Made by a program: the position numbers and the translations under genes | DNA from: Actinidia chinensis | Lineage: Eukaryota; Streptophyta; Magnoliopsida; Ericales; Actinidiaceae | Direction: 5' to 3' | NCBI GenBank assembly: GCA_009663005.1 | Contig: VIGQ01000567.1 | Location: 1 to 30,000, forward strand | Length of the DNA: 30,000 bases | In this document: positions 21,060-30,000 of the stretch, piece after piece | How the letters are laid out: each line of letters begins with the position of its first letter | How positions within the stretch are numbered: position 1 is the stretch's first letter | Notes under the pieces: model-generated | The model's database searches: none | What the model saw: the letters and a program-made list of their open reading frames with translations, nothing else | What the model was told of the DNA's origin: nothing

Positions 21060-21480
21060 GCACCCTGTCAGAAATAAACTCAAAAGTTATGTCCAAATTA
21101 GCTAAGGCGTCTGCTTTTTTTATCTTCTCGGGTAATCTGATGAATCTTGACTCCTTGATCTTGTGCCGATACAGCCTTCACCTTGCCTAAATAGGCTATC
21201 ATCTTGCAATCCTTGCGAGGTAATCTCCTTGGACTGTTGTTTACCACCAGTTGTGAGTCACTGAAAGAAAACTTCCAAAGATTGTGCTCCCAACTTTATT
21301 ATTGTCTACCCTTAATTCGGCGAGGAGGGCTTCATATTCGAGGCCTCATTGTTGGTGGCTTTAAAACCCCATTCTTATGGCGTATTCCATTTGTTCGCCT
21401 GACTGAGCCTCGTATGATGAGCCCCGCACACGCGTCGTGCTGGTTAGAAGATCCATCACGTACAATATCAAGTGGGCGAG
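21060..21480 (-). pseudogene. Archaeal-type RNase H (aRNH) of Tat pol, frameshifted
   Basis: This second RNase H sits between the gypsy RNase H and integrase and is the defining extra domain of the Tat lineage. On the minus strand DGSSNQHDACAGLIIR begins at about 21456, holding the first catalytic aspartate. It is followed by MEYAIRMGF, a TNNEAEYEALLAEL-like block (about 21340-21310, with one shift) holding the catalytic glutamate, and ADALANL then ITFEFISDR near 21100-21070. The domain degrades the RNA strand of the RNA/DNA hybrid. Its sequence resembles bacterial, archaeal and plant RNase H more than the retroviral one. Breaks are single-base shifts; catalytic neighbourhoods remain readable. 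Confidence 0.85.
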
Positions 21481-21639
21481 GTTTTTTTCTGAGATTTGTT
21501 CTTTAGGAATTCTCGCTTCAGGAGGGCCGTTTCAGGTTTGTGGAGTGTCCTCATGGGTGGATTCCGCAATGAAATCAGCACAGGGCCTGGGGGCTTTCTT
21601 GCCGTCCTTGGCTTGTCTTCAATGGGGTCATTCCTTAAC

Positions 21640-22049
21640 AACCTCGACGGTCCCATTTGAGGGGTCGACCTGACGCATGAGTCTGGCGCTACAAGAATAT
21701 GCTTCAATGGCTGATTCGTCAGCACTAGATGGGGTGGGCTTTGAAAGTAATGAACGAAGTTTTCTGGCGGCGATCATTAGGCGTGGCGAGTTTTTCGATC
21801 TTTGGATATCGGGTCTCTGCACCCATAAGAACTTTAGAAACGTAGTAACTTTGGCCTTTGGACCTGATCTTCTTCTTCTCGGATGAGCACTCACACACCG
21901 CGTGGGTGAGATGGACAAATATCCGTAAAGGTCCTCGCCATGTGGCGGGGACTGTGGTAAAGAAGGCGGGGACCGAGATACTCTTTCACTCTTTTCATTC
22001 ACTGTTGGAATCCAATTTTAGATTCCTCACTTCCATTGAAGGTCTGGCT
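21640..22049 (-). pseudogene. Gypsy RNase H (gRNH) of Tat pol, frameshifted
   Basis: The first RNase H directly follows reverse transcriptase, as in all Ty3/gypsy elements. On the minus strand one reads GEDLYGYLSISPT (about 21938-21900), the usual LYxYLAVSxTAVSAVL opening, then VQRP, and AARKLRS (about 21770-21735) corresponding to the family's conserved AARKLRPYF segment. In Tat elements this domain tends to lose catalytic residues as the second RNase H takes over; the breaks here are too dense to judge each residue. Several frames are needed to follow it. Confidence 0.8.
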
Positions 22050-22960
22050 CTTTCTCAGGATTTTTGAAGAAGGGGAGGCATTTTGTCCGCAGACTTGGAG
22101 ACAATCTGTTGAGGGGCTACTCGCCCAGTCAGCTGCTTTGTACCTTTTCTCGGATACTTCTGGGCTAACGCAAATGTGATGAGGGCTTGGATCTGATCTA
22201 GGTTTTGTAACCTCGATTCACGTTTTAGTGACCGAAATCCTAAAAAATTTTCCGTACGACACTCCAAAGATGTATTTGGAGGGATTCAACAATCATCCGA
22301 TGCACGCCAGGATGCTGAATGCTTCTTCAAGGTGGGTGATGGTGGTCGGATGATCGGAGGCTTTTACAGTAGATCATCTATATTACTTCCATGGTCGTCC
22401 TATTGTTTGTCCTTGAACATCTATTAATTAACCTCTGGTACGTCGCCCCAGCGTTCTCATCCGATGGCATGACTTTGTAGCAAGATACCCCCGTTCTTGA
22501 TAAAAGAGGTTTTTTTTAAACGTCAGGAGGTACATCTGATCTGGTTATATCCCGATAAGCGCGTCCATAAAACTTAGGAGCTCGTGCTTAGAGGTGGCGT
22601 CGACTATTACGTCTATTTTTTGTCAAGGGAAAACTGTCCTTTTGGGCAAGCCTTGTTGAGGTCGGTGAATCTACACATACCCTCCACTTTCCCCCCTTTT
22701 TTGGATCGCTACTACATTGGCGACCAATCCGGATATGTGGGGCATCTCGACGACCGTTAGCTCTGATTAGTTTACTCACTTCGTCTTCATGACTTTTTAA
22801 AGGCGTTCAAGAAGGGGCGAAGTCTTCCTTCGCTTTTGGTGAACTGGAGAATGCTCGGACGGTGACCAATTTGTGCAATGGCGTCTCAGGATCTATGCCA
22901 TGACCGTCTCTTTGGCGACCAGGCAATAACGTCGGAGTTTTCTTTCAAAGTTATATAAGG
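22050..22960 (-). pseudogene. Reverse transcriptase of Tat pol, frameshifted
   Basis: Copies the element's RNA into DNA. On the minus strand the order is: SDVIAWSP (about 22942-22919); a GGKWRVCVD block (22695-22669) and QKDSFPLTK; LLSFMDA (about 22585-22565) with the first catalytic aspartate; CYKVMP-like wording (22485-22465); TYQRLINR near 22440; and IDDLL (about 22381-22367), the end of the YIDD catalytic box, whose tyrosine is lost to a one-base shift. The connection follows with LTGRVAPQQ and SKSADK (about 22140-22080). All gypsy RT landmarks are present in the right order. No single frame covers the domain, so it is not expressible as written. Confidence 0.9.
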
Positions 22961-23189
22961 TGAAACAAGCTCACTGGTAATTCCGTACCATCATGAATGG
23001 CGATCGAGGATAATATGGATGTATAGAGATGGGGACGATCTCTTCAAAGAAGAGGCTTTGGTGTTATTGGTTTTCTTGGGGTCTCTAGGGTGTGTTTGTC
23101 CATTTAATCTCTAAGTACCTACCTCTGTGGCGTCACCCCAGGTTCTGTATTGCTAAATTGGGTGGGCGTAACTAAAGTGTTCGACCCTC

Positions 23190-23640
23190 TGGCCGAATGA
23201 AGCATTGCCGCCTAGCCATTTTCTGATCGCCCTTTATCCTTTATCCGCCAATCCTGGGGGGTGGGAAACTCTTCAAAGCTTCAGTGGTTATGATGGGTCG
23301 AGTGATCGCCCTGACTCCTCCTAAATTTGGTCGCCCCAGAGGGCATATAAGGCGAGGGGCAGTCCTACCACAATAAATCCTCCACACCGGTGGGTGGTCT
23401 GGTGTGGTTCGCCTCCCAGGGTTATTGGCAAGTTGATCCAATCCAAGGATGCGTCTTATTCCCCTCCAAATCCATCAGGGGGGTATGAAAAGGGTCAGCT
23501 TGTCCAGGCCCAATTTTCATTTTCTTTCTCGAATGCCGAGATGAACAAGATATCTGTCGAACTCCCTTGTCGATTAAAATCCTCTGGACTTGAAATTGGC
23601 GATGACGGGCCGAGACGACCAAGGAAATCGTCGTGGGGTA
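23190..23640 (-). pseudogene. Aspartic protease of Tat pol, frameshifted
   Basis: Cleaves the polyprotein. On the minus strand FQVQRILIDKG (23595-23563) holds the active-site aspartate, with DKG in place of the more common DxGS/DTG. Further on KMKIGPGQADPFHTPL (about 23520-23475) continues in the same frame, then a stretch ending GRPNLGGVRAIT (about 23325-23290), the ILGRPxL-type block that packs behind the active site. It lies between the gag Cys/His box and reverse transcriptase, as expected. Breaks come at a G12 run (23688-23699) upstream and between these blocks. Confidence 0.82.
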
Positions 23641-25308
23641 GATGTAAGCCTTTCAAATCATCAATTGCTGAAGGTGGATGGGAGTTTGGGGGGGGGGGGG
23701 TCCACCATGATGAGATGTTGTAAACTTCTTCCTCGGCCTGTCTACTATGGGCACTTCTGGCATGCTTTTCCTTTTTTTCCCTGGATAAGGTCGAATAACC
23801 GCCCGATCCGAAATCTCCATGGATTGTTTGTATATCCCCGATTGGTCTGTTTATCTGCCGTATCTTCTTTCTGTTGAGTTGGGTGGTTGGCGTCAGTACA
23901 AACTTCCTCAGGTACCCCTCTTGAATGAGTCGGCAATTTGTTCTTCAGTTTGAAAGCAGTCCTCAGTATTGTGTTTCGTGTCCCGGTGAAATTCACAATT
24001 ATTTGTTCCTGTTCCTCTTCTGGGGGGTCAGTTTGATCTTGCCGGCATATTGACAACTCTTCGTGCTTAATTTTCCGAGAGTACTTTGGGCAACAAGGGC
24101 TTGAGTAGTGGAAGAGTAAACTCAGATCGGCGAGGAGGGGTGCGAGGACGCCTAATCATTGGATCGTTTGGGATCTCGGTCAGGTCTCTTGTACCTCGTT
24201 TCTTTTCTTCCCTATAATCGTTCGCCTCGTATCAGGTTTCCTTCCCTCTTTTTGAGATCATCCTTCCCTTCCCTCGTCGCCTTCGTTTGCCTCGGCCAAC
24301 CTCCTTTGCGGCATATACTTGTCGGCTTTGCTCTGGAGTCGTATAAGTTTCAGAACGTTTTGAAAAGGGAAGTCGACAGCGGGCCCATGTCGGAGTCCTT
24401 CCTCATTTGCATATTATTACTTTGTCGCTGGGATCCTCGACGTCTAAAATATCATGATTGAAGTCGTTTCACGAAGTTTTTTCAAGCTCTCAGTCTCTTT
24501 TCTTCTCTTCTTTTGACGCTTTCGCAAGCTCATGAATTGGCGACGAGAGTCCGACTTGAGAATCGCCAAAAGAATCAATGGTTCCTTCCCTGGCGACATT
24601 TTTCGAAACCATGACCTCTGGCGGGTCCCTCAAGTGGCGGAGAACGCTTTGCACATAACCTCATCCGAGCAACCTGGAGCGACATTAGACCTTGTACGAG
24701 TCCAGGTGGTCCATTCGGATCTGTTTTTTCCTTCATAAATACGCGAGTGGCGGGGAGCTTGAACTTTGAGAATCCGAGCCCTCAATTCCTCTCTGTAACG
24801 GTGGTTTCTGTCTGTTTAATTAGTGTGTCGACAGTTCTTGGGGCGCTGCTAGTTTATGGCGTCGAGCCGGCGTCCAAAAATCTCGATCTGCTGTGAGTTA
24901 CTTATCTCTGCCCTGAACGTGGCACCTCTGCGGGGCTCCTCCCCCTTCTCGATCTGGTTGGAGTTTTTACTAGATTCGGAGGAACTCTTTTCACGCAATG
25001 AGAAGCTTGGTGCTTTGGCGTCTCCCCCGCCCTACTTGATCGGCACTGATGTTTCTGGATAAAGTGGTGAGATCGCTCGATATCAGGGATGAGTGTTGCA
25101 GCTGGAAGTGGGGGGTTGACAAAGCAGCGAGGAATTTGCATTTAGCGACCATTATTCCCCGTGCATTATCCTCATCTGGGCTCACCATATCGTGATCTCA
25201 CGTGGAGACCTTCTTAATCTGGAGCTGGGCTGGGTTGCCTAGATGGGATCTGTTCCCCGTGGGGCTACTGGCACTTGGTCTGGGTAGATTTGCGGCTGCG
25301 CAGTGGCA
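23641..25308 (-). pseudogene. gag of the Tat element (capsid and Cys/His box), frameshifted
   Basis: Forms the particle that packages element RNA. The first suitable ATG after the primer site is at 25308 (MPLRSRKSTQTK, basic); an alternative at 25188 starts MVSPDEDNARG. The capsid part is readable at about 24700-24530: a DPN-G block, LMSLQV, MCKAFSA-like wording and FGD...SSRTLVANS. The nucleocapsid box reads [14 protein letters not shown] (about 23997-23956), a C-x2-H-type pattern peculiar to Tat gag rather than the classic CCHC. It is followed by a basic, glutamine-rich region to about 23750. Gag and protease are probably one polyprotein. Several one-base shifts interrupt the frame, so start and end are approximate. 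Confidence 0.8.
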
Positions 25309-25320
25309 TATAGAACTGTC

Positions 25321-25341
25321 GTTCTCACAGAGGCGCCAAAC
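25321..25341 (-). other. Primer-binding site of the Tat element
   Basis: On the minus strand GTTTGGCGCCTCTGTGAGAAC directly follows the LTR end ACCACAATA (first 20 of these 21 bases are the informative part). TTTGGCGCC(G)TCTGTG is the wording usually found here in Tat elements; TGGCGCC matches the 3' acceptor end of plant tRNA-Asp, so that tRNA is the probable primer (inferred). Confidence 0.8.
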
Positions 25342-26082
25342 TATTGTGGTAAAAAATTTTGGGGGGCGACAACCAACAGTCATATTGCTCGGTCTCCTCC
25401 GGCACTGGACCTCGGAATATTTGAAGGCGACCTGCACAAACGAACAAAAGTAACGCCGGGGCGAGACCCGCTTCAAAACCCCTCGCCGCGTGGAGGATCA
25501 GACCAAGGTGATAACAAAGATACTCTGGAAAATTGTGGTGTGTTTGGGCTTATAAGAGAGTGTTTTTTTTGCGTACTTTGTTTAAAATGGGGGAGCGGCC
25601 TGTTTTATATATGGGAGTAATGGGCCGTGCCCATGATCATGGGAGATCCTTCGGAAGGATAAGTATGGAAGGAGGTCCGGAGATATAGGAGGCTAATTGG
25701 GAAGATTGCCATTGGAGAGTATCCCATAATTGTCGGTTGTGCCGTGGAGGAGAAATCCTCGCACTGGTAGTTTCCATGTATAGATAGGATTTCTGAAGGG
25801 TTCTGGTGGAGATTCCACGGGAGTATACTACATCGGCCAAGGGCGAGGAGGAGACAGTACCCCGCTCTTGGGAGTTGATGAGCACTCCGATTGGTGGGCT
25901 CTGGCGAACTTAGTGAGATGACTTGGCGAGGTCTCATGCCGAATGTTGGAAAATTGTTTTAACAACACCACCTCGGTCAAAGGGGTTCGGAGATATGGCG
26001 TTGTTTTGGGGAGATCATGGGCGACCAATTCTGAGATGTGGCGACGTATACGCCTGGTCGGTAGGGATTTTAATCCATATCA
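25342..26082 (-). repeat. 5' LTR of the Tat element (741 bp)
   Basis: On the minus strand it begins TGATATGGATTAAAATCCC and ends ACCACAATA next to the primer site. It aligns with 14263-14888 and with the solo LTR at 6880-7624. It retains the promoter block missing in the 3' LTR. ORFs reported inside it on either strand are chance readings. Confidence 0.92.
25603..25611 (-). promoter_or_regulatory. TATA box of the Tat 5' LTR
   Basis: TATATAAAA on the minus strand, followed by CAGGCCGCTCCCCC, where transcription of the element should begin some 25-35 bases on. It is conserved in position in the solo LTR (7131-7137) and absent from the 3' LTR. Confidence 0.65.
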
Positions 26083-26087
26083 AATAC
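26083..26087. repeat. Target-site duplication, right copy
   Basis: AATAC immediately after the LTR end CCATATCA; identical to 14258-14262. Confidence 0.85.
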
Positions 26088-28039
26088 AACAGTTTAGGAG
26101 ATAAAAATAAAAATAATTCTTATATGTTTTGTGAAGGGTGCACATGTAGTAACTAGCATATACGACATCCACTGAAACCGTCAGAGACGATCCATCCTCC
26201 GAACTGCCTGATCTAAACATATATCGAATAGTCTGGTCGGTTTCAAAGTTAGAATCGGTCCGGTTCGGGTGAGAAACCTAATCAAAATAGGCGGGTTAAC
26301 CCCCTTGGCCCCTGCCCCCCCGTTCCGCTCACTCTATCTCAATCTCGATAAGACTTTCGCTAAGTACCACCCTAGCCGCCGCCCCCCCCCCCTCTCTCTC
26401 TCGTTTCTATCTATAGTCTATCCTCTCTGGCCCCTGGCCTCCTCTCCCCCTCTCTCTTTTCTTTCCTATGTAAAGATGCCATAGGAAACTGTCAAGGCAC
26501 CACATGAATAAGCGTACATCAAAAGTCAGATTGAATCTCCATTTCTGTTGTGTTTTTCCCATTTTCAGTTTTAGCAAAATTTATGCAACTAGCTTATTTT
26601 TGTAACTTTTGGATGTTGAAATAGACGAAATGCAATGAGTTTCCTATTTTGTAAACTCCCCCCCATTTCACATATCGTGGATTATATGCAATGTGCATTT
26701 ATACTGCATATATAATAATCATAACTTAGAAGTTTGCAATGTTGGTTATTTTGTGGAGTCTAATTTGTAATTGTCCGGGAGATGACCCGACCCGAAATAA
26801 CGTTGCGTGGTTTAAAATGGGATTTTCACGAGGGCTTGTTTCTGTGGAGTGGATGCTTTGGCTGATAAGCGCCAAAGCCTTAGCGCTCATGGATAAGTCT
26901 CATTTGGAAAAAAAATTTGGGCTGTTTTTGTAGAATCCGCTGTTTTTGGTGTGTAGGAATTTAAAAAACGCGTCATTGTATGTCCGTATTGTGACTCTCT
27001 TTCTTAGAGTGAAATCTTTGCAGCCTCGTGAGGAAGGCAAATTGCCGAACTACGTAAAGTTGTGCGTCTTGTTCTTTCGTCTTATTGTTTGAATGTTCTT
27101 AGTTTGTCTTAATTGTGTGGTTTGTTGTGATTTAAATCAAGTTAATCCTAACATGCAAAGCTGCTGCTGCTGCTAACAATTGTTGCTTATTCATTTGTCT
27201 GTTTTGTGTAATGATTTGCACGCTGCTTCTGCTGTTTAAACTTTTGTAATTTGTCTGTGGAAATATTTGTACAGCTGCTGCAGCTAACATGTTTGTAATT
27301 TGTCTGTGGAATATGGGTAAGTTAATTACTTTATAAAGTTATGCATAAAAAATATAGTTTTACAAAAAAATCTCTAAAATTTTTCTCATTTTTAATTTTT
27401 ACATCACAAATTACATAGGCTCATAGAACTTTGAGTAAATGGGCTAAATTAAGTAATAACTAATAAGGTAAAAATGAGTATAATGAAATTTTTAAGTTAA
27501 ACCAAAAATTGAAGAAAATTTTATGTTCCAAGTTTGAAGAATATCCGACCAACCCGGCCAGCATACTACGAACCGTTTACCGGGAAGTTTTGTACGAACT
27601 TCTATCGAAATCGGTTCTCGATATTTACAAAACCCGGGGGGAATGTTGTCGGATGGTGACGAATTATGGTCAAACTCGACCCGCATGAACCGTGAACATA
27701 GTAGATAATATATGACTAATGAGTGCTAATAGGTACGTCTTATTTGCTAAATCGATTCTTTATGGAATCAGGTAGCGTTGAAAAAAAGCTTCCAGTTGAT
27801 TGAATATACGTATATAATAATAATAAACTTAATTGGATGCCTTTATGCAAAAAGTTGAGACTATAGATAGAGTGATCCCACATACACATATCGTGGATAT
27901 ACGTAATAGTTGCCCCAAATATTGTCGTTTATGAAAAATAAGTCTTGTTTAACTGTTCGTGTTTCTTTCTCAACAATTCATTCACGATTTCCCCCGGCAA
28001 TAATAAATGATATAGTTATCCTCGTACTATCTTTTTTTT
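26088..28039. other. Non-coding DNA with C/T-rich tract, no gene confirmed
   Basis: A C/T-rich tract with CT microsatellite lies at 26300-26470, resembling a plant 5' leader. Around 26885-26975 the wording TAGAATCCGCTGTTTTTGGTG recalls plant hAT-type MITEs but no paired ends were seen. A short block (27024-27053) is flanked by TTTGCAG and GTAAAG and could be a tiny exon. A GC-richer patch at 27535-27690 has an unremarkable minus-strand ORF. None of these proves a gene. Confidence 0.45.
27159..27316. repeat. Three-copy imperfect tandem repeat (period ~50-60 bp)
   Basis: Three units each start with a (GCT)n-like run and end with TTTGTCTGT: 27159-27218, 27219-27270 and 27271-27316. The last two share TTTGTAATTTGTCTGTGGAA. 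The first contains a pure (CTG)5-type run. Non-coding. Confidence 0.65.
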
Positions 28040-28823
28040 GGTGAAATACATTGGACCATCCCGAAATTTGGATTAAACATAAAGCACCCCTGACGTTTGA
28101 GAAATGACAATAACCTCTCATGAGGTTTGAAACTTATAACAGATTCTCCTATTTTGCTAACAACCCCTGAGATTCCGGGTTAATACATACACACCCTTGA
28201 CGTCAAAGTCCATAGCAAGAGTGATTGGCCATCTATGACACCGCTGAATAGTGGTTTAGATAACATATATGCCCCCCCCCCTTCGTTTTTTTTTTTTTTT
28301 TTTTTTTTGTTTGTTTTTTTTTTTTTTTTCCCCATTTTTTGATAAAATTTATATATATTTCGCAAGAATGTTGAGTGAATGACCAAACAATAATATTATT
28401 TTAAGACATAAAGCATTTAATTTAAATACATGGACAACATGTGATCGATTTTCATTACTTATTTAAACAGATAGTAACAAAAATGTATAGATGATGCAAT
28501 TAAATAGTAATGGGTCAATATGATTCACTTTTTGGTCAATCATTAACATTCTTGTGGGGTATTAGTTATTTTGTCAAAAAGAATGACATATATAATATTT
28601 CAACACAATTTAGCTGACGTCGTAGATGAACAGTCATACTTACTAACGGAGATTGAAATCAAGAGTGCTTTGAGTATCAACCGGAATCTCAAAAGGTGGT
28701 TAGTGTGAAAAGGGAGAATTTATTACAAGTTTCAAATCTTAAGAGAGGTTACTGTCATTTCTTAAAGTCAAAGATTATTTTATGTAGTAACCAAAATATC
28801 AAAGATAGTCAGTGGATTTCACC
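28040..28823. mobile_element. MITE with long terminal inverted repeats (784 bp), possibly Mutator-like
   Basis: The left arm starts GGTGAAATACATTGG and the right arm ends CAGTGGATTTCACC. About 200 bases of the left (28040-28250) match the reverse complement of the right (about 28615-28823): both contain the TTTGAGAAATGACAATAACCTC-type block (parts shared), GGTTTGAAACTTATAA, a GAGATTCCGG block and GACGTC. The centre is AT-rich with long C and T runs (28271-28331). No coding capacity. The arm length suggests a Mutator-type origin. T-rich flanks on both sides could hide a 9-base duplication, but it cannot be confirmed. Confidence 0.7.
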
Positions 28824-30000
28824 CTAATTTTTTGGTGACCTATATTTCTCCTCTCTGTTTGGTTGTGTGGGACTTCTCTCTCTCCCATCAATTTACGTGC
28901 CCAGGATAAAGGCATGGAAATTTCTGAGAAATGAAATTTCTGAGACAGTGCAGAGAGAACGTAGTGTAGTGCAGTTTGTCGACAATACCAACATAAAAAG
29001 AAATTTTGACCCCTATTTCAATTCATGGTTGAGATTTTTTTCCATTTCTTTTTAGGCTTTTTTAAAGAGTAACCTTAGGGTAGGCCTATAAATTGATAGA
29101 ATTCGGATCGCAAATTCGGTAAAAATTTGAAGCGATCTGATACAAACAATTTACATCTTATCGGAATCCGTATTGATAAATCGTTAGCTTCTCAAATCAA
29201 ACAAAAAAAACCACCACATCTAATTGTATTAAATCTTTTCTTTCAATTACTTTAGCTACATGTCTTTTATTTTATTTTTTATTTTTTATTTTTTTTTCCC
29301 ACAAGGTTAGAGAGGAGAACCTTACGTAAATACCGTTTTTTCCCCAAAATGCGTTGCTAATGTTCTTTGTCTTTCAGGTCTTACAAAAAAAGGTTAGTAA
29401 TATCCCTTGTGGCTTGTACCTTTCGCTGCGTATGCAGGTAACGCTAGTATATCTTCAACAACAAACGAATTTTCATTTTTTTTGTAGCAAACAGAGGAAA
29501 TTTTATTAATAATTTAAAATTAGAATATTACAGGAAGATTGAGATGGTTAATACAACATCAATGATAAGGATGAGATTACAAATAGATTGATATAATATC
29601 CAAGTCAACATTTTTGACTTGTTTTACGAGAATATTGGTATAAGCTGAACTTCTATTAAAATTACTATTTAGAACTAAAAGTTAAAAAATGTATTTTAAA
29701 AATGAATCGGTAATAATTAACATTTTTTTAATTGGGTAAGGTTTTTTTTTTTGCCCACATAAACAGAAATAAAAAAACTATGTCAAACACTCTGACATAA
29801 CTTTTAACAGAAGTTGCAACTATTAAACTTTACTGTACTACATCTAGGGTGAGTGGATGATTAGGTTTACATAACAAAATAGAAACAACACGAGACACCC
29901 GGTTTTTAAATCATCTATCTAATAAGATTTGCAAAAACAATTTTGATTCGTTAATTCAACAATAAATACTAGAACCAACAACACCCGGTTGATCTTCTAT
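28824..30000. other. AT-rich non-coding DNA, nothing recognised
   Basis: AT-rich sequence with T homopolymers and a (TTTTA)n-like stretch at 29267-29298. The 62-residue plus-strand ORF at 28867 resembles no family I know. No repeat ends or RNA genes were recognised. Confidence 0.55.

Larger units (their letters stand above)
14263..26082 (-). mobile_element. Ty3/gypsy LTR retrotransposon, Tat lineage (11.8 kb)
   Basis: A structurally complete element on the minus strand. LTRs lie at 14263-14888 (3' LTR) and 25342-26082 (5' LTR). The perfect duplication AATAC sits at 14258-14262 and 26083-26087. Reading leftwards from the 5' LTR: a TTTGGCGCC primer site, gag, protease, reverse transcriptase, gypsy RNase H, archaeal-type RNase H, integrase, a long antisense-coding region and a polypurine tract. 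Two RNase H domains, the NHTGARSL integrase zinc region and the [14 protein letters not shown] gag box place it in the Tat lineage. Every domain carries one-base frameshifts but motifs between them are well preserved, which suggests a young insertion with sequence errors or a recently decayed copy. Confidence 0.93.

Noticed and set aside
20716..21105. Plus-strand ORF of 129 codons
   Set aside because: It lies opposite the integrase zinc region and the RNase H end on the minus strand, where recognisable motifs occur; the plus-strand product resembles nothing.
28180..28386. Minus-strand lysine-rich ORF of 68 codons
   Set aside because: It arises from the long poly-T run in the middle of the MITE, not from coding sequence.
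1..30000. Search for CRISPR arrays, rRNA, tRNA genes and bacterial operons
   Set aside because: No regularly spaced repeats, no tRNA or rRNA wording and no bacterial gene organisation. TGGTATCAGAGC at 9587 is a retroelement primer site, not a tRNA gene.

Overview
This is plant nuclear DNA, about 30 kb of repeat-rich intergenic sequence. I find no intact host protein gene, rRNA, tRNA or CRISPR array. The background is AT-rich. Everything clearly recognisable is transposon-derived, and the families (a Tat-lineage Ty3/gypsy element, a SIRE/Maximus-like Ty1/copia element, solo LTRs, MITEs) point to a flowering plant. The species cannot be told from the sequence.

Layout. 1-3370: AT-rich non-coding DNA with two GC-richer patches. 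3371-3804: a 434-bp fold-back MITE. 4450-5836: a probable solo LTR. 6880-7624: a solo LTR of the same family as the large element further on. 9216-13914: a Ty1/copia element with a truncated 5' LTR, a tRNA-iMet primer site, a broken gag, no recognisable pol, a polypurine tract and a 694-bp 3' LTR. 14263-26082: an 11.8-kb Ty3/gypsy element of the Tat lineage, inserted on the minus strand and flanked by a perfect 5-bp target duplication (AATAC). 26088-28039: non-coding, with a C/T-rich tract and a short tandem repeat. 28040-28823: a 784-bp MITE with arms of about 200 bp. 28824-30000: AT-rich, nothing recognised.

The Tat element is the centrepiece. Read on the minus strand from right to left it has a 5' LTR, a primer-binding site, gag (capsid and Cys/His box), protease, reverse transcriptase, a gypsy RNase H, a second archaeal-type RNase H (the hallmark of Tat) and integrase. 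A region of about 4.8 kb then separates pol from the 3' LTR. That region reads on the opposite (plus) strand. It holds two head-to-tail, related gene-like units, each with its own G-box and TATA-like promoter, candidate introns, a coiled-coil C-terminus and a similar downstream spacer. The second unit carries the plant 'putative gypsy-type transposon' domain (PF04195-like); the first seems to lack that N-terminal part. This tandem pair of antisense genes inside a retrotransposon is the most interesting system in the window.

Almost all coding regions are broken by single-base indels, often at homopolymers, while motifs stay well conserved between the breaks. The two LTRs of the Tat element also differ largely by one-base indels. 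Much of the apparent decay may therefore be uncorrected long-read sequencing error rather than biological mutation, and 'pseudogene' below should be read with that in mind.
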